Assembly (NCBI GenBank): GCA_946183095.1
Contig: CAMHBE010000020.1
Span: 1 to 13,660, forward strand
From: an uncultured Clostridia bacterium
GTDB lineage: Bacteria; Bacillota; Clostridia; Oscillospirales; Ruminococcaceae
Direction of reading: 5' to 3'
Length of the DNA: 13,660 bases
Position numbers and translations under genes: made by a program. Shown here piece after piece: positions 1-6,008 of this stretch (position 1 is the stretch's first letter; the number at the start of each line of letters is the position of its first letter). The notes beneath the pieces are model-generated. The model was given only the letters and a program-made list of their open reading frames with translations. It ran no database searches and was not told where the DNA came from.

Positions 1-8
1 ACAAGATA

Positions 9-37
9 TTGACAAAATACGACTGTTGTTGTATAAT
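9..37 (+). promoter_or_regulatory. Sigma-A promoter of the LRR surface protein gene
   Basis: The -35 box TTGACA (9-14) and the -10 box TATAAT (32-37) both match the vegetative consensus and are separated by exactly 17 bases. Transcription would start near 44, which gives an untranslated leader of about 100 bases before the LRR gene. The +strand promoter at 5139-5167 has the same boxes, spacing and trailing GTA. Confidence 0.85.
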
Positions 38-110
38 GTATTTTGAATTATAATGGTTCATTGTGTTTTGCGGTATTCCCGAAAACTCAGCCCATAAGCT
101 ACTTTCTGTC

Positions 111-143
111 AAGGAGGAGCACCCGGACGGTGCCTGATGCAAA
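111..143 (+). promoter_or_regulatory. Distant ribosome binding site with an intervening hairpin
   Basis: A near-perfect Shine-Dalgarno sequence AAGGAGG (111-117) lies 26 bases before the ATG at 144, too far for normal initiation. Between them is a 5-bp hairpin, GCACC (119-123) pairing with GGTGC (129-133) across the loop CGGAC. If folded, it leaves about 11 unpaired bases between the Shine-Dalgarno and the ATG, a usable distance. The frame is closed upstream by TGA at 135-137, so no in-frame start lies nearer. The bridging role is inferred. Confidence 0.5.
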
Positions 144-2381
144 ATGAACGTTAAAAGTGGTTTTTACAGTCTCAGACCTCTGCTTGTGCGCATAATAAGT
201 CTGTTCGCAGCCGCAGCGCTCGCTCTCGGGAGCACCGTATGGCTCTCGTTCGCGGCAGGTGCGCAGGCGGATTACAGATATTACTACGATGATTTCTGGT
301 ACATAATAGATGTGTCTTCCGGAAAGTTCACAGCGTCGATAGTCGGCTTCGAGCCTTCCGCCGAACACGAGGGCAAGACCGACGCTGCGATACCGAGCAT
401 CATAGGCGAGAATAAATATGAGGTCACATCGGTCGGCGCAAACGCATTCTCCGGTACAAATATCACGAGCGTTTCCATGCCCGGCTCCGTAAAGTCCATA
501 GGCGAAGGCGCGTTCCGGGGATGCTCCGAACTCACCACGGTGAATATCCCGTCAAGCGTCGAGACGATCTCAGATTACGCGTTCTACGGATGCACCGCCA
601 TGAAGAACATAAACCTCCCCGGCAGCATCACAAAGATAGGCTATGAAGCCTTCATGAACTGCACCTCCCTTGAAACGATAACCATTTCCGAAGGTCTGAA
701 GCTCCTCGACCGCTACGCTTTCACAAACTGCACCTCGCTCAAAGAGATAAAGCTGCCCAATTCCACCACCGGTATAGGCACCGGCGCGTTTGAGGGCTGC
801 ACCTCGCTAAAAAAAGTCGAGCTCCCGAAAGATCTTCTCGCGATAGAGGATTTCGTTTTCCATAACTGCAGCCTCCTGCCCGGCATCACGCTCCCCGAAA
901 AGCTCGCATCTATCGGCAACCGCGCATTCTCCGACTGCATAAGCCTTGCGTCGATAAACATTCCCGGCACCGTTCAGGCGATAGGCTGGCAGGCGTTCTA
1001 TAACTGCACAGACCTCTCCGCCGTAATGATAGCATACACCACCGAAAATATCAGCGATACGGCGTTCGCAAATACCAATGCCGAGATCTGGGGATATACG
1101 GGTTCCTACGCGCAGAGCTACGCTTACCGCAACAATATCCCGTTCCACACCAGCGGTGAGGTACACACCGTCACTTTCTCCGCCGACAACCTCTACGCGA
1201 GCCTGCAGAACATCTCCATAAAGAAGCTCAACGGCGATATCGTCAATCCTCCCGCAACGGTCGAGAACGGCTCGTCGCTTTCCATTACCGCAACGGCTCC
1301 CGACGGCTACGACATCAGCTATATGACGATAAACGGCTATACATTCGCCAACGGTTCGGTTTATACGGTCGATGGCAGAGATGTCAGCATCTTTGTTTCG
1401 TATAAGCCAAAGGCAGTTACCGCACAGAGCGATACTCCCTCGCCCTTCGTGACCTCCGTAAGCTCCACGCGCGAGACTACCCCGCCGCCGCCCGTTACAA
1501 CGTCAACGTCGGCATCCACCGAGCCGGAAGTCACCACTTCACTGCTCGGCGACGATACAACGTCGGAACTTACGCCCGATGATGAGGAACCTATCGACAT
1601 TGACCCGTCCGACGATGAAACGACAGAGCCGGCTGATGACGGCGACAGCAGCGATCAGTACATCAAAGTTGACAGCGACCTTCAGGATGTCAACGGCGAG
1701 AAGGTGCGCATCGTCACACAGAAGGATTACTTCCTCGGCGCGGCTACCGTCAGCCTTACAAATTCCCCGGAATCGTATGCAGCCGCAAAGGACGCGGTGG
1801 ATTCCATAGAGACAGGCGAATCCATTTACTACGCATTCGATATCAGCATCCTTGACGAACAGGGCAGGAACAATCCCGGCTATCTTGCAAGAGGTTCGGT
1901 GACATTCCAGATACCCGTGCCGAACGAGCTTCTCCCGTATGCCGACAACATCCGTGTTTACCACATCGACGATGATACTCCGGAGCTTATCCAAAGCAGC
2001 ATAGTGACCGATATCAACGGGGTGAAAAGGGTCGTGTTCGACGCAGACAGCTTCTCCCCCTACATCTTCATTGCAGAGCTGGACGAAAGTGTTCCCGTCA
2101 TAGATGATGCCGACACCACAGCGCCCGCTGTGATAACTCCCGATGATACATCGGCAACGGGCGGCGGAGGAAATATCACCGACGATAACAGCGGCAGTGA
2201 CGAGCCGAAGATAATCGACGAGAAAACTCCCGACAGCGGCAGCAGACCGTCGTACAACAACGGACTGAACCCCCACACGGGCGTTATCATCGGCGTGACT
2301 GTTCCTGCGGCGGCACTCGTGAGCGTGCTGCTCGTAAGGTCGAACAAGAAGCGCAAGCGTACAAGAACAACGATAGATTGA
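144..2381 (+). CDS. Secreted, probably wall-anchored BspA-like leucine-rich repeat protein
   Basis: This 745-residue extracellular protein probably binds host, substrate or neighbouring-cell ligands. Residues 1-42 form a signal peptide with a basic n-region, an Ala/Leu-rich core and a likely cut after AQA. Residues about 90-335 hold eight clear 23-residue LRR_5 (BspA/TpLRR) repeats with the signature AFxxCxxL, plus a decayed ninth. A small beta-type region follows (about 340-425), then a Thr/Ser/Pro/Asp-rich stalk (about 427-503). A second globular beta domain spans about 504-645, and another acidic linker comes after it. The end has the layout of a sortase signal: NPHTG (709-713), an 18-residue hydrophobic stretch and a basic tail (RSNKKRKRTR). 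If the motif is not cut, the same stretch would act as a membrane anchor. The family is clear, but the ligand cannot be told. It has its own promoter and an unusual leader. Confidence 0.88.
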   Translation: MNVKSGFYSLRPLLVRIISLFAAAALALGSTVWLSFAAGAQADYRYYYDDFWYIIDVSSGKFTASIVGFEPSAEHEGKTDAAIPSIIGENKYEVTSVGANAFSGTNITSVSMPGSVKSIGEGAFRGCSELTTVNIPSSVETISDYAFYGCTAMKNINLPGSITKIGYEAFMNCTSLETITISEGLKLLDRYAFTNCTSLKEIKLPNSTTGIGTGAFEGCTSLKKVELPKDLLAIEDFVFHNCSLLPGITLPEKLASIGNRAFSDCISLASINIPGTVQAIGWQAFYNCTDLSAVMIAYTTENISDTAFANTNAEIWGYTGSYAQSYAYRNNIPFHTSGEVHTVTFSADNLYASLQNISIKKLNGDIVNPPATVENGSSLSITATAPDGYDISYMTINGYTFANGSVYTVDGRDVSIFVSYKPKAVTAQSDTPSPFVTSVSSTRETTPPPPVTTSTSASTEPEVTTSLLGDDTTSELTPDDEEPIDIDPSDDETTEPADDGDSSDQYIKVDSDLQDVNGEKVRIVTQKDYFLGAATVSLTNSPESYAAAKDAVDSIETGESIYYAFDISILDEQGRNNPGYLARGSVTFQIPVPNELLPYADNIRVYHIDDDTPELIQSSIVTDINGVKRVVFDADSFSPYIFIAELDESVPVIDDADTTAPAVITPDDTSATGGGGNITDDNSGSDEPKIIDEKTPDSGSRPSYNNGLNPHTGVIIGVTVPAAALVSVLLVRSNKKRKRTRTTID

Positions 2382-2389
2382 TCTTACAG

Positions 2390-2420
2390 AGTGCGGTGTT
2401 TGTTACATCGCACTTTGTTT
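2390..2420 (+). terminator. Hairpin between the LRR gene and the kinase gene, possible weak terminator
   Basis: A 9-bp stem pairs 2390-2398 with 2406-2414, including one G-U pair, over a 7-base loop. The tail TTGTTTG is only moderately T-rich. It lies 8 bases after the LRR stop and 22 bases before the kinase ATG. I see no convincing promoter in the gap, so partial termination with read-through into the kinase gene is the simplest reading. Confidence 0.5.
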
Positions 2421-2436
2421 GTGAACGGAGAACAAC

Positions 2437-3348
2437 ATGATATATACACTTACTCTGAACCCCGCGATCGACTACAATATGGAACTCCCGCAGCTGAAAA
2501 CGGGCGGGGTGAACCGTTCCGCAAAAGAATACATACGTTACGGCGGCAAGGGAATAAACGTTTCGGCGGTACTCGCGCAGCTTGGCGAAGATACCGAAGC
2601 ACTCGGCTTTATAGCGGGCGCAACGGGCGACAGGCTTGAAGAAGGCGTCCGCGCAATGGGCGTAAAGACGGGGTTTATAAAGCTGAAACGCGGCATGACG
2701 CGCATAAACGTGAAGCTGCACGCGGACACGGAGACTGAGATAAACGCGGCGGGTCCGGAGATAGATGATGCGGCGCTCGGTGAGCTTTATGCAAAGACCG
2801 ATGAACTGCGGGACGGAGACACGGCAGTGCTTGCAGGGAGCGTTCCGGGGTCGCTGCCGCGGGATATTTACGAGCGAATCGCGGAACGGCTTTCCGACAG
2901 GGATATCAGGATCGCCGCCGATGCTGAAAAGGAGCTTCTGACGGCGGTGCTGAAATACCGCCCGTTCGTTGTCAAGCCGAACATACATGAGCTTTCGGCG
3001 ATCTTCGGCGTTGATATCGCCGATATTCCCGCGGCGGAGAAATACGCCCGCGAATTGCAGAAAATGGGCGCAAAAAACGTCCTCGTTTCAATGGGCGGCG
3101 ACGGTGCGCTGCTGCTTGACGAGGACGGTGATACACATTTCCGCGCGGCATTTTCCGGAAGAGCTGTGAACACGGTCGGCGCGGGAGACTCCATGCTTGC
3201 GGGATTTCTCGCGGGTGTCGGTAAGGGGTACGAATACGCGCTGCTGCTGGGGACTGCGGCGGGCGCGGCGACTGCATTCTCCGAGGGGCTTGCGGATAAA
3301 CGGATGATAGATGAACTTCTGGAACGTTCCGGCGGTGATGAGATATAA
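2437..3348 (+). CDS. PfkB-family sugar-phosphate kinase, 1-phosphofructokinase type
   Basis: This 303-residue cytoplasmic kinase belongs to the ribokinase/PfkB family. Such enzymes phosphorylate fructose 1-phosphate (FruK) or tagatose 6-phosphate (LacC), giving fructose or tagatose bisphosphate from ATP. Visible motifs are TLNPAID (6-12), typical of FruK/LacC, the glycine-rich GGKGIN (36-41) of PfkB signature 1, KPN in the middle of the protein, and NTVGAGDS (245-252) of signature 2. D251 is the expected catalytic base. Length is normal for the family. The start is supported by CGGAG six bases upstream of the ATG. No fruR, PTS fructose component or aldolase lies next to it, so the substrate cannot be fixed from context. 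FruK is the first guess and LacC the alternative. Confidence 0.9.
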   Translation: MIYTLTLNPAIDYNMELPQLKTGGVNRSAKEYIRYGGKGINVSAVLAQLGEDTEALGFIAGATGDRLEEGVRAMGVKTGFIKLKRGMTRINVKLHADTETEINAAGPEIDDAALGELYAKTDELRDGDTAVLAGSVPGSLPRDIYERIAERLSDRDIRIAADAEKELLTAVLKYRPFVVKPNIHELSAIFGVDIADIPAAEKYARELQKMGAKNVLVSMGGDGALLLDEDGDTHFRAAFSGRAVNTVGAGDSMLAGFLAGVGKGYEYALLLGTAAGAATAFSEGLADKRMIDELLERSGGDEI

Positions 3349-3408
3349 TGGCACATCTGAAAATCTTTTGCAGACATATCATGCGAATATTATAGAATGG
3401 ATATAATT

Positions 3409-3441
3409 AATCCCCGAAACGTATTGATCGTTTCGGGGATT
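3409..3441. terminator. Perfect 13-bp stem-loop between convergent genes, likely terminator
   Basis: Positions 3409-3421 (core TCCCCGAAACG) pair perfectly with 3429-3441 around the 7-base loop TATTGAT. The element lies between the kinase gene (plus strand) and the MFS gene (minus strand), where a shared terminator is expected. Neither flank has a long T run: the plus side reads TTCAGTC and the minus side is AT-rich. Strength is therefore uncertain, though the stem itself is unambiguous. Confidence 0.7.
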
Positions 3442-3467
3442 TCAGTCTGTCAAAAAAGCCTTATCTG

Positions 3468-3566
3468 AATTAAAAAATAATTCGGTGCAGCGTTAGGCTG
3501 CCGCAGGTCAAGGGCGCGCAGCCCTTGTGCCGTCTGCAAAGACAGCGCGAACGCGCCGCTGCGCCA
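3468..3566. other. GC-rich multi-hairpin element in the convergent intergenic space
   Basis: A long-range stem pairs GGTGCAGCG (3484-3492) with CGCTGCGCC (3557-3565), with one wobble pair. It encloses a 7-bp hairpin, CAAGGGC (3509-3515) with GCCCTTG (3521-3527). Also inside are a short GTCT/AGAC stem with a GCAA loop (about 3532-3543) and a GCGC/GCGC mini-stem near 3545-3556. On the minus strand this GC-rich block is followed by a 6-T run at 3472-3477, so it could terminate the MFS transcript. It may instead be a dispersed palindromic repeat or a structured RNA. There is no coding signal here. Confidence 0.45.
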
Positions 3567-3605
3567 ACCTTATTGATACACTGCTGAGGGGATATCGGAA
3601 GTTCG

Positions 3606-4799
3606 TCATTCCTCGGTTTTTGCGGGTCGGCGTGTTTTGAAATACAGAACGAACAGACCTGCCGCAAGAAGCGCGGTAGCTGTTGGGAGAATGTATATCG
3701 CGATGCCGAATCCCACGGTATCGGCAAATCCGCCGAACACCGCGTTGAAGCCTATATCGAAGAATGTCGCGGCGCTGAGCACGAAGCCGACCGCGGAACC
3801 CGCAAGCGAATCATCGAAATATTCCTTTATCAGCAGGACGAGAGTGGGGTAGAGAACGGAAAAGCCGAGTCCCGAAACGCATACCATCATTATCATGTCC
3901 CTGCCGCCCGCGATACCGATGAAATACAGCAGGGCGGAGCCTGTGGAGAATATCAGCATACTGCGGAAGATGCCGGCTTTCTGCACGACCGGTGCGAATA
4001 TGAGCCTGCCTATCGTCATGAAACCGAAGAAGTACGACAGGAACATAGCGGATTCCTGCACGGTATAACCGAGGTGCATACTGCCGTAAGAGGTGAGCCA
4101 GTTCTGTAGTCCGTGTTCGCCGATAAAGTAGCATCCTGTTATGATTATGAGCGGTACGGCGGCTTTGTTTTTCAGTATCGCCTTGTATGTTGCAAGAACA
4201 CTGCGGCGCGGTGCTTTTTTATTTTCTGTTTCTTTTATGTCTTTTTCCGGTTCCGGTATCTTCATGAATATCAGGAAGATGAAGCATACGACGCATATCG
4301 AAAGGAATATCATGTTCGCGAGATGCCAGCCGTCGATGCGGTCATTTATCCTGCCGAAAATATTCTGTGTTGCGGTAATGCCTACGCCCTGACAGAAGTT
4401 GAAGAGGTTCACGAGCAGTGCCGACGCGGTGAACATCAGCGGTGTTATGATATTCACCGTGGTGGATATCATAGTGGAACCGCCCATGGAGAACATTATG
4501 CAGATCAGCAGGACGGTGTAGTTCTCGGTGAATGCGTGCAGCGCGAGTGCGGTGCTCCACAGGATCATCACACCGAACAGGAATTTCTTTTTCGGAACTC
4601 TGTCGGAAATGTAGCCGCCCGCGAGCAGGAACAGCAGATTTCCTATGTAGCTCATTGTGATTATCATGGAACCGCCGGTGCCGGAAAGTGAGAATGTTTT
4701 TCCGAACTGCGGGAGAAAAACTCCGCGCAGAGAATCCGACGCGGCTGTTATCAGCATGATAAGCGAACAGAATATTATCGGTACTATCTTTTTTTTCAT
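3606..4799 (-). CDS. Major facilitator superfamily transporter
   Basis: This 397-residue inner-membrane carrier has about twelve hydrophobic segments in two halves of six. A charged Lys/Glu-rich cytoplasmic loop (about residues 184-216) separates the halves. The family motif A between segments 2 and 3 is recognisable as GGYISDRVPKKK (61-72). N- and C-termini are basic or polar, as expected for a protein with both ends in the cytoplasm. The substrate cannot be told from sequence; sugar or organic-anion import and drug efflux are all possible. The ATG follows the stop of a small upstream gene on the same strand by 7 bases. GGAAG sits about 11 bases before the ATG, so the two are probably one transcription unit. 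Downstream is the structured convergent region. It stops with TGA. Confidence 0.88.
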   Translation of the reverse strand: MKKKIVPIIFCSLIMLITAASDSLRGVFLPQFGKTFSLSGTGGSMIITMSYIGNLLFLLAGGYISDRVPKKKFLFGVMILWSTALALHAFTENYTVLLICIMFSMGGSTMISTTVNIITPLMFTASALLVNLFNFCQGVGITATQNIFGRINDRIDGWHLANMIFLSICVVCFIFLIFMKIPEPEKDIKETENKKAPRRSVLATYKAILKNKAAVPLIIITGCYFIGEHGLQNWLTSYGSMHLGYTVQESAMFLSYFFGFMTIGRLIFAPVVQKAGIFRSMLIFSTGSALLYFIGIAGGRDMIMMVCVSGLGFSVLYPTLVLLIKEYFDDSLAGSAVGFVLSAATFFDIGFNAVFGGFADTVGFGIAIYILPTATALLAAGLFVLYFKTRRPAKTEE

Positions 4800-4806
4800 G
4801 TTTTGC

Positions 4807-5016
4807 TTATCTTCCGTTTCTCGCGAATAAAACCGTTCCGTTATTCATATTTATTTTCATGACACTTATGCCGTAGCGTTCGGCTTCATTTTTTCTGCGC
4901 ACGAATTCGCTGTCCACACTGATCTTCGCTATGTGGTAGATATCGGCGAACGTGAGTGTCTGGGTGCTGGTGCAGCTGTAGCTGAGGTACTTCCATAATG
5001 TTTCGTAATTGTTCAT
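4807..5016 (-). CDS. Small hypothetical protein upstream of the MFS gene
   Basis: This 69-residue protein is of unknown function. Support that it is real comes from an excellent AAAGGAG ribosome binding site 7 bases before its ATG, a well-spaced promoter further upstream, and a 7-base gap to the MFS start. The N-terminal half (YETLWKYLS ... LTFADIYHIA) resembles a small helical motif seen at the start of some bacterial proteins, in which a YxxLxxYL stretch is followed by LTFxEIxxI. The C-terminal half is basic and beta-like (VMKINMNNGTVLFAR). There are no membrane segments, signal peptide or metal-binding motifs. A small regulator of the transporter operon is conceivable, but nothing in the sequence proves it. 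The family resemblance is from memory and tentative. Confidence 0.7.
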   Translation of the reverse strand: MNNYETLWKYLSYSCTSTQTLTFADIYHIAKISVDSEFVRRKNEAERYGISVMKINMNNGTVLFARNGR

Positions 5017-5061
5017 ATCGGGTCTCCTTTCGCAAAATGAGCAAACAGGTCATCTTTTAAA

Positions 5062-5090
5062 ATTATACAACATTGACCGGAAAAAATCAA
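5062..5090 (-). promoter_or_regulatory. Promoter of the small protein-MFS operon
   Basis: Read on the minus strand, TTGATT (5090-5085) and TATAAT (5067-5062) are separated by 17 bases. The leader to the ATG at 5016 would be about 40 bases and carries the AAAGGAG site. It sits back to back with the promoter of the Lys/Ala-rich gene, about 50 bases away across very AT-rich DNA. Confidence 0.75.
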
Positions 5091-5138
5091 GTTGTTGCAA
5101 ATAAAAATTCACAATTGAGGAAAAATAAAGAAAAAGTA

Positions 5139-5167
5139 TTGACAATAATAATTAAAAATTGTATAAT
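5139..5167 (+). promoter_or_regulatory. Sigma-A promoter of the Lys/Ala-rich protein gene
   Basis: TTGACA (5139-5144) and TATAAT (5162-5167) are both perfect consensus boxes with a 17-base spacer in AT-rich DNA, which predicts strong expression. The leader of about 85 bases includes a possible 6-bp stem, TGCGGA (5204-5209) with TCCGCA (5229-5234), shortly before the AGGAGG site at 5244-5249. Confidence 0.85.
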
Positions 5168-5257
5168 GTACTAAAGGTTTATTATAATTGACCTGTCAAT
5201 AAATGCGGAGAGAATCACATCGCTGATATCCGCAAAGAAAAATAGGAGGATCATCCG

Positions 5258-5857
5258 ATGGCGAGACCTAAAAAAACAGAAGAAGAAAAGGTAAAGAAGA
5301 CAACTGCGGCGGCTGCAAAAAATACTGCTCCCGCTAAAGTGAAAGAAGAAACGAAGGCTGCCGAAGTGAAGGACGAAAAGAAAGTCGCTGCCGCTGACGT
5401 TAAACCCGCAGCTGTCAAGACTGAAACAAAACCTGCCGAAAAAGCCGCTGTAAAAAAGGCTGTTAAGTCCGCAGATACAAAGGCTGCCGAAACAAAAGAG
5501 GAAAAGCCCGCCGCAAAGACAGTGAAGAAGACCGCTGTTAAAGCAGCAGCAAAGACAGAGAAGAAGACCGCTGTTAAAGCAACAGCAGCAAAGACAGAGA
5601 AGAAGACCGCAGAAAAGAAAACAACAGCAGCTGAAAAAAAGACCGCCGCTAAGACCGCAGACGCAGGTGCGGAAGTCATCAAGGTAGAGTATGCCGGAGC
5701 AAGCTATGATGTCGCAGATGTCAGGGCTGCCGTGTACGCGGATATAAAGAAGAACGTAAAGGGCAAGGTAAAGACTGTTGAGATCTATGTAAAGCCCGAG
5801 GACCGCAAGGCGTATTATGCTGTGAACGGCAAAGGCGGATATTCCGTAGATCTTTAA
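5258..5857 (+). CDS. Lys/Ala-rich basic protein with C-terminal DUF6465-like domain
   Basis: This 199-residue protein has two parts. Residues 1 to about 137 are a low-complexity tail of Lys, Ala, Thr, Glu, Val and Pro built from degenerate KKTAVKAAAKTE-like units, similar in composition to histone H1 tails. Residues about 138-199 form a compact beta/alpha domain (IKVEYAGASYDV ... VEIYVKPEDRKAYYAVNGKGG). It matches the DUF6465 family, which is common in Ruminococcus-like bacteria, as I recall it. No signal peptide or membrane segment is seen. A perfect promoter, AGGAGG 8 bases before the ATG and a strong terminator mark a highly expressed single-gene unit. A nucleic-acid-binding or nucleoid role fits the basic tail but is inferred. 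DNA encoding the tail contains tandem repeats. Confidence 0.88.
   Translation: MARPKKTEEEKVKKTTAAAAKNTAPAKVKEETKAAEVKDEKKVAAADVKPAAVKTETKPAEKAAVKKAVKSADTKAAETKEEKPAAKTVKKTAVKAAAKTEKKTAVKATAAKTEKKTAEKKTTAAEKKTAAKTADAGAEVIKVEYAGASYDVADVRAAVYADIKKNVKGKVKTVEIYVKPEDRKAYYAVNGKGGYSVDL
5519..5612 (+). repeat. In-frame tandem repeat inside the Lys/Ala-rich gene
   Basis: Two nearly identical units lie at 5519-5554 (36 bases) and 5555-5593 (39 bases). They share GAAGAAGACCGCTGTTAAAG and differ by one 3-base insertion and one base. A partial third copy covers 5594-5612. Unit lengths are multiples of three, so copy-number change alters tail length without shifting the frame. Confidence 0.75.
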
Positions 5858-5871
5858 GATGAATATACAAG

Positions 5872-5914
5872 GCTGCCCCTTTGGAAGGTTCCTGCCGTCC
5901 GGGGCAGCTTTTTT
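5872..5914 (+). terminator. Rho-independent terminator after the Lys/Ala-rich gene
   Basis: GCTGCCCC (5872-5879) pairs perfectly with GGGGCAGC (5901-5908), and six T residues follow at once (5909-5914). The 21-base loop can form an inner GGAA/TTCC stem. It starts 14 bases after the stop codon. Confidence 0.92.
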
Positions 5915-5943
5915 GTTGCAATAAATGCTGTGCTCCGTACTAC

Positions 5944-5972
5944 TTGATTTTTCGGCGGAAAAATGATATACT
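5944..5972 (+). promoter_or_regulatory. Promoter of the giant helicase gene
   Basis: TTGATT (5944-5949) and TATACT (5967-5972) are 17 bases apart, immediately after the previous terminator. The leader would be about 30 bases and carries AAAGGA (5995-6000) 8 bases before the ATG at 6009. Confidence 0.7.
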
Positions 5973-6008
5973 GTAAACAACATATTATTCTCCGAAAGGA
6001 CAAACGAC

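Noticed and set aside
137-154. Five-codon leader peptide (MQNER) before the LRR gene
   Set aside because: The ATG is 19 bases from the Shine-Dalgarno and the frame is very short; mentioned only as a possible coupling element.
1539-2276. 245-codon open frame on the minus strand
   Set aside because: It is antisense to the LRR protein's C-terminal half, which has a signal peptide, repeats and a sorting signal in the plus frame; no domain was seen in the antisense product.
2287-2988. 233-codon minus-strand frame across the LRR-kinase junction
   Set aside because: It overlaps the ends of two well-supported plus-strand genes, and its Arg/Cys-rich product shows no motif.
3368-3396. Possible promoter before the convergent stem-loop (TTGCAG-17-TATAGA)
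   Set aside because: Only 3 of 6 and 4 of 6 positions match consensus and no gene follows, so I did not list it as a feature.
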